From Trichobilharzia regenti (taxonomy: Eukaryota; Platyhelminthes; Trematoda; Strigeidida; Schistosomatidae), in NCBI GenBank assembly GCA_944472135.2, contig OX235270.1:77137168-77201167 (forward strand): 64,000 nucleotides of DNA. Reading direction: 5' to 3'. Of this stretch, positions 58,541 through 64,000 are shown piece after piece. A model generated the notes under the pieces. That model did not search any database. It was not told the DNA's origin and saw nothing but the letters and a program-made list of their open reading frames with translations. Every line of letters starts with the position of its first letter. The stretch's first letter is position 1. A program made the position numbers and the translations under genes.

Positions 58541-59290
58541 AGATATCCTCAAGGCTTTTAGCTTCACCTTGAAAGTCCCTTGTACTGGATAGTGGTCTGA
58601 ACCCACATCTGCTCCTCTCCTCGACCTTGTGTCCAGTAGGATCTGTCTCCACTTTCCTGAGATTGGAATGAAGTCTATCTGGTTCTGGTGTTTCCATCTG
58701 GTGAAATCCATGTCTCCTTGTGTTTGAACACAATGTCACCAAATCATTGAAGGCGCAGAAGTCTGAGAATTGTTCACCATTGTCATTCATTTCACCGAGG
58801 GCCTCCCGACCCATGGTGAGTTCTCTTCCTGTATTGTCTCCTTCCAGCTTCGATTCATATCGCCCATCAGGATTTTGATATCACAGTTTGGGACGTTGTC
58901 CACTACGGTTTGTAGTTGTCTGTAGAAATCACCCTTCTGCTCTTTTTCTGAAACGTTTGTAGGCGCATAGCATTGGATGATTGTAACCTTCCTTCCTTTT
59001 GAGTTGAACCTGGCTGTCATTATCCTGGAGGAAATTGGTTCCCACTGCATGAGAGCTTTGGCTGATGTTGGTGACATCATGATGGTCACTCCCTCGATGT
59101 GCTCGTGACTGTCCTCTGGGTGGCCGGAATAGATTATTGTCTCCCCAGTTGGCATTTGGCACCTACCACACCCATTCCATCTGCCCTTGCAGATTCCCAG
59201 CACTTATATTCTATATCTCCTCATTTCTGCTGCCACCCGGGCAGCCTTTCCGGTTTCGTATATTGTACGAACATTCCATGTACCCATCAT
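58526..59290 (-). pseudogene. RTE apurinic-type endonuclease, broken
   Basis: The probable start M-G-T-W-N-V-R-T-I-Y-E-T-G-K-A-A-R lies at about 59290, with a stop after R-Y-R-I (near 59202). 58787-59203 continues G-I-C-K-G-R-W-N-G, G-V-T-I-M-M-S, A-L-M-Q-W-E-P-I and C-Y-A-P-T-N, then I-L-M-G-D-M-N (catalytic G-D-x-N). The remainder is split between frames 58533-58814 and 58526-58711, which holds R-G-A-D-V-G-S-D-H-Y-P-V, the C-terminal S-D-H box with both catalytic residues kept. Confidence 0.8.
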
Positions 59291-59540
59291 TATCTACGCT
59301 TTCATCGAAAGGAGGCACATCTGCTGACTGGCTTCCCGAAGGCTTTCACCAGTCTGCGTCATTTCACTTCCCCGATTCCGGCTAAAAATAAGGTTACTGT
59401 TTAAATTTTTAGAATTTTTAATATATTGGTGCATTGAAGTTTCTGTAGCGGTTTGGTTGAGTTTTGGGGGTGGAGTTGCTAGCACCATGCCCCAACTCTC
59501 CCTCTTTATCCGAGCTTGGTACCGGCTAGAAAACTAGCAA

Positions 59541-60793
59541 GCTAGTAGTCTATGCGAGGTTTTTAGACTTCTAGTTCCCTATTAATAAGCTTTAAAACCT
59601 AGGTTATACACAGTTATTAGAATAAGCGCCCGTTCACGCTTCATTCACTTCCAACTGTTAGCAATATTTCACCTTGAATGACCTTTCTTAATAGTAATAA
59701 ATAGGTATAATTACATTTAATTGAAATAGTAGGCTAGTTAAGTATAAGTGATAAAATTAATCACATTTTGAATATTGTTTTAGACAATAAATTGGAGTAA
59801 TGAATTTATTCTGTTAACACCGCATGACCAGTGATGACAAACTAATACAGTTTTCTTGTTAGCTTGTTTTGTGAAATTGGAAGACAGTATACACACAAAA
59901 TGAGGCAATAAAATAGCATTTTGATCAACCATATATATATATTATAATATCTACTGCATCATACTACTCAAGTCTCTTAATAAGTAAAATCGTTTGCTTT
60001 AGGTTTCAAGTTTTTAATTAAAATAATCTCTGTGTTAGGATTTCTTTTTCCAATGCACAATACATCAATAGTACACTGTTTTACGCGTAAGAAGTAGTTC
60101 TCACCTATGTAAGTATGATTATTTGTTATCAGTTTTAAACGCAGAGTGTATAAGACTTGAGAATATGCGATTAAATTTTATTGAAATAAATTATTTCTAA
60201 GCGATATATATTGGTAGAGGACTTTCACTCTTAGTAAACTTATGACTTGTGCCTTCAACTTAAATTATGATGACAGTTTCAGACAATCCTTGTTAAAACT
60301 TAACCCATTCGCTAACTGAGAGAGCAGATTGACTGACCGATCAAAACGTCTTTCTACCATTCTTCTAACGTGAAGTAATGGTAAATATCTGAAGACAATG
60401 ATGGTCCTGACTGTGTGAACTTTAGTCTGATATAAAACATCACTAGGATGGGAGATATGCTAGACTAAAGTCTGGTTTTTGTTGATGTTTATCATTTAAA
60501 CGTATCCACATTCTTATAGAAATCCAAGCTATCACTGAAATCACAGTCTGCATCAGAAATGTTACCGTTAAGATAACCAAACCGCAGATAAATCGCTTTT
60601 CAACTGGGTTCAAGTTGACATGGCAACTTATATTTGTGAATCAAGCTTAAATATTTGATTTTTTCCTGGTACACAAATGAGCATTTCTGAAGACAACAAT
60701 AATACTAAAAGTAAAGCAAGTAACGCAAAGGTATGACGTTCATGTTTGTATTGTGAGTATTAAATACTCCCCCTAAGTATTCAAATATCGGAA
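59541..60793. other. No gene supported
   Basis: AT-rich. A possible mini-exon at 60677-60730 (ATG, 18 codons rich in Asn/Ser/Lys, then GTATGA donor) is too short to accept. Confidence 0.4.
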
Positions 60794-60824
60794 ATAGCAG
60801 ATACGTCTTGCTGACAAGTGTCAA
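60794..60824 (+). repeat. S-alpha-like fragment with hammerhead core
   Basis: ATAGCAGATACGTCTTGC, then CTGACAAGTGTCAA, parallels 38540-38510 on minus (GTAGCAGATACACCTTGC, CTGACGAGTGTCAA). The core reads CUGACAA, with G8 changed to A, and runs into an A tract, so the copy is truncated right after stem II begins. Confidence 0.5.
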
Positions 60825-61061
60825 AAAAAAACAAAATCTATTGATTTCAGAGCATCACAACTATTGCTAGTAACCTCAAAGCATCACTCCATTGAAAGTG
60901 ATTGGTCATTATAAGTTTGTACACATATAATTTTCACCATTTTCAAATACTAGTCTAACTAACCTCACGTGAGTGTTTGAATAGTGCTGGAAGTGCAGAA
61001 CAATTGCACTATTTTCCTTATCTGTGCTTTTTGGTTATGTTTCATCCGACCTTAAATAATG

Positions 61062-61229
61062 TCATTATGGGTAAAATTTGTTTTGATAAAGTCTCACAGT
61101 AATGTTTACTGATGACGTTTCGAGCACAATTTACTGTTCATAATCATATCAAGGTGATATGATTATATCAGTAAATATTACTGTATAACACTATGAGGAT
61201 TTATCAAAACAAATTTTATCCATAATGGA
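61062..61229. repeat. Short inverted-repeat element with PLE-like ribozyme half
   Basis: Arms of about 55 bases face each other (CATTATGG, TAAAATTTGTTTTGATAAA, CAGTAAT/TTTACTGAT blocks at both ends). The minus strand contains GAAACGUC followed by AUCAGUAAA, which can pair with UUUACUGAU from the other arm (9 of 9), and CUUGAUAUGA where a core would be expected. A degenerate relative lies at 4040-4150. It could be a MITE-like element or an inverted pair of PLE ends. Confidence 0.5.
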
Positions 61230-61516
61230 ATTATACTCTATCACAGTACACAAGTTTTATTCTTATAATCTTAAATAATGCCTTTTCATACAGACGGTCC
61301 TATAGATAAATTCGAAGAGTATGAAAATAACAGCTGAATGCAAATGACATCAACTGAGCTTTGGTAACTAGGTGAATATAATGATAAAATCTCGTGTTAA
61401 AGTTATCAATCAGTTGTTATGGGGGGGGGTCAGACAGCAAGACATATCTGCAATCTTCAGGAAGCTGATATATTCTCAAGCTTGACTCACTCACTTTCTT
61501 TCTCTCTCCATATATA

Positions 61517-61745
61517 TATTCCTTTGAGTTCTGAGTAGAAAATACGGCTTAAAGCTTGTGCCAAGGTATTTTGGTGGCAGAAGTGTTTTTTACGGGATGG
61601 AGTTGTTAGCCCCACTCTCAAACTTACCACTTTACCGACCATACTACCGGCTAAACGAGATTTAGGAGTGCGTCAGGTGGGAGTTGTACTCAGATCACAT
61701 GCTTGGTTGGTGAACATTCTATCAGCTATGTAGCATCCACACTTT
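61517..61745 (-). repeat. tRNA-Gly-like/RTE chimeric SINE, copy 3
   Basis: Minus strand: decayed head (CTGATAGAATGTTCACC; box B like GAGTACAACTCCC at 61679-61691), the GGTAAAGTGGTAAG and AACTCCATCCCG body blocks, and the RTE-like end (CCGTATTTTCTACTCAG) next to a TATATA tract. Older and more diverged than 46688-46917. Confidence 0.65.
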
Positions 61746-64000
61746 TAGCTAATGACAAGTTATCTCTGAAATTGCATTATTTATCACCAAGCTAACTGCA
61801 TTGTCTACTTATATTGTGGAGGTGTGATACAGACAAAGTGTTCCAACGGAATATTATTCTCATATATTATCACAGTTCAGTACTGCATTAGCAACAGAAT
61901 ACTACATATTTATTTGAACATTGTGTTTGTTGCTGGCGTCAGAATACTATTCCCACAGTTCAATACTAAATTAGCAACAGAATAATAAGTGCATTTGAAC
62001 ATTTTAATTCATTTTGTCTAATGTAAACAAAAATCACGCGCTCAGTGATTGTTTAAAGAATACAAACAAGGGGTTTGATTAAATGAAAATATACCTTGGA
62101 TTCCGTGTCTTGTGTTCTGTCGTTACGATATCCCTTACAACTATCTGGAACACAATTATTAGTGCTTTCTCGTAGTCTTTCAAGATAATTTTTACCAGGG
62201 TAGGCATCATGTTTATCGTATTTTGTGTTGTGTTGCCTTGGTATGGTTAGCCAAACTAATGCTGTAAATTCAGCACTAAATTTGTTCAAAGCAATCATTA
62301 AGGCAACCTGTCTACTTACACTCCTATTTCAGCTCAAAAACGTTTTTGTGCTATATTTCGTAGTGGTATCTCTCTGTCATAAAACTGTTTCTTGTAAACT
62401 CTAGCTTAATCACTGAATTCCTGCTGTGGTTTATCATTTTATCTACGACAGAAATGAATACGCTTACTTGGTACCCAGTTCAGCTCATTAAAGCAGCTTA
62501 TAGTCAGTAAATAAAGTATATAATTAAAAACAGTAGTAATAATAATTATAATAAAAGTAGTAATAATTCTTTGTTTACGCATAAATTATTTAGTGAGAAT
62601 GCTTTCTTTTTCCCTATGGTACTTAATATCATGCTGCGTTTTTACAGTTCATTGATTGACATTTCAGAAAATGTATTGATTAATGATGATAAAATCGCAA
62701 GTATTATTGTTGTTATTATTATGCTCATGGACTTTTAGTGTTGAAAGTTTGCCCTGAAAGTTAGGTGTGGATTGAAAATTATTTATTGTGGGTAATCAGT
62801 TAAAATTGTGTTTTTGACAATGTCTTTGATCATGCTGCTCTATACAGCTTAATGGAGCGTTATATATTTTGTCTTTGGAAAAAACAAAACTAACAAAAAC
62901 TAGAAACAAAACTAAAGAGATGCTCAAATAACCGGGTCAGATAAAGGGCTGGCTGCACCAGCAATATTTCAAACTATATGAATTACAGTTTCGGAAATTT
63001 CAAGCAGCTATGATTATATTTTCTTAACAGGCGACAAAAAATGATCAAGTCTTTTCTGATTGTTTCTCAACTGTTGTCTTAACTGAATTATATAAATAAC
63101 TGAAATCTAGAAGGGATTATATATCTGGAAATGATATTAAGATCGATTGTCGGTATGCGAAACTCACTTTGACAGAGTGACTAGTCGAATTACCAGAATC
63201 AATAGGGAGAATATCATGCAAAATACTCTTGCATTTATTGATTTCAGTAAGTGTAGAAATCATATGTGATTATGAACGCTAAATTATGTTCTAAACCGTC
63301 GTCATTATATATAATACAGTATGACTGAATTTTAATGAGTTACTGGAAGACTTGAAATAAGTCTCTTTCCTAGATTTCCTATTGACCAAATCGGTGGATT
63401 AAGAAGTAGTCAGAAGTGTTTAGCGTTATATATCCTCGTAAGTTTTGTTCTACTATGACAGTAAAGTAAGCAACAACATACTAAACCAAATACTTCCACA
63501 CAATGAATATTTACATAGTCTGATTAAAAATAGCAGTGTATGCACAACAGAAAAGTCAGTTGTCTCTGTATTAAGCAAAGAACTGTTGTTGTTGTTGTTG
63601 TTATTTTTCGTCTGAGAGTAACTTTCATAATCAGTGTATCTTTTTGCCATGGAAAGCCTACAACACAACAATATGATGAAGAACATTTCGTGATAAGGTA
63701 GCTTAGAGAAGAGTGAAAGAGGACTACGAGTTTTCTTCAGTTCTATGTAGTACGTTCCAACCACACGTAGACAGTAAGTTCATGTTTAAGTAACTGATAA
63801 TTAACAGGTTATTCATGTCAATACAATGAATATCACTTTCCTCAAACAGTAGTAATGGGAAGGGAAGACAGGATCTATTTATTACGATTACTCAGATTTA
63901 ACTACCATGTATTGGAATGTTGATTTTGTTGTTCGATATATAACAGAATCATTCTGTATTAAAATTGAGGCAACATTTAAAACATATAATGATTAGTGTT
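61746..64000. other. No gene supported; one weak exon candidate
   Basis: AT-rich to the window end, with (GTT)n at 63584-63602. The minus frame 62073-62310 has protein-like composition, a possible AG acceptor near 62312 and a GTATAT donor after G-A-A-T-C-C-A-A-G near 62096, but the protein is not recognised, so I list it only as a candidate. Confidence 0.4.

Larger units (their letters stand above)
56071..59535 (-). mobile_element. RTE (SR2-like) retrotransposon, long but dead copy
   Basis: A near full-length RTE element read on the minus strand: 5' region (59290-59535), endonuclease, linker, reverse transcriptase, C-terminal region and 3' end at 56088, followed by a (TAT)n tract (56071-56087) typical of RTE tails. 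At least eight frame changes or stops are spread along it. Within the 3' end a 230-base foreign piece is inserted (56223-56452). Shorter relatives lie at 4690, 8725, 25806 and 35275. Confidence 0.85.

Noticed and set aside
56954..59404. Plus-strand frames of 60-135 codons
   Set aside because: Antisense shadows of the minus-strand RTE protein.
60677..60730. Possible 18-codon first exon ending at a GTATGA donor
   Set aside because: Too short to distinguish from chance in AT-rich DNA.
62073..62312. Minus-strand frame that could be an exon (A-E-F-T-A-L-V-W-L, then Y-L-E-R-L-R-E-S-T)
   Set aside because: Composition and possible splice sites are suggestive, but the protein is not recognised and no neighbouring exon was found.
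1..64000. CRISPR array, operon or other bacterial system
   Set aside because: No regularly spaced repeats and no bacterial-type gene clusters; the split exons, SINEs and PLEs are eukaryotic.

Overview
This looks like a stretch of a schistosome-type flatworm (trematode) genome. The DNA is strongly AT-rich, the host coding signal is sparse and split into exons, and the repeats are of types known from blood flukes: RTE/SR2-like non-LTR elements, several Penelope-like elements (PLEs), tRNA-derived SINEs, and an S-alpha-like element with a tRNA head and a hammerhead-like core. The species assignment is inference; nothing was searched against a database.

Host genes. Two host coding segments are supported. 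The terminal exon of the ribosome quality-control ubiquitin ligase listerin (LTN1), with its C-terminal RING, lies at 1439-1690 (+). A single 2.05-kb exon at 16797-18849 (+) encodes an Asn/Ser-rich, apparently disordered protein that I do not recognise and ends at a good splice donor. A broken EEF1A (EF-1 alpha) fragment lies at 54390-54688 (-).

Mobile DNA, in order: a LINE endonuclease fragment (20-1290) just before the LTN1 exon; an inverted pair of PLE ends (3443-3835); RTE remains (4690-5690, 8725-9010, 25806-26300, 35275-36570, and a long copy at 56071-59535); PLEs at 6115-7805, 9545-10890, 14205-14745, 21137-22133, 47983-49215 and 52905-54389, with further PLE-like ends at 25425-25530 and 27940-28130; tRNA-derived SINEs at 11851-12052, 26445-26648, 43472-43672, 46688-46917 and 61517-61745; and a large inverted SINE pair at 38219-39073. 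Every protein-bearing copy is broken by stops, frameshifts, deletions or inversions.

How the parts relate. Many PLE ends carry small hammerhead-like ribozyme motifs, at least ten in the window in several sequence types and states of decay; the best combine a CUGANGA-like core, GAAA, and paired stems I and II. One SINE family appears to be a chimera of a tRNA-Gly-like head, a body resembling the 5' region of the local RTE element, and the RTE 3' end, which fits mobilisation by RTE. The remaining DNA, roughly two thirds of the window, is AT-rich intergenic or intronic sequence with microsatellites and no gene I can support.
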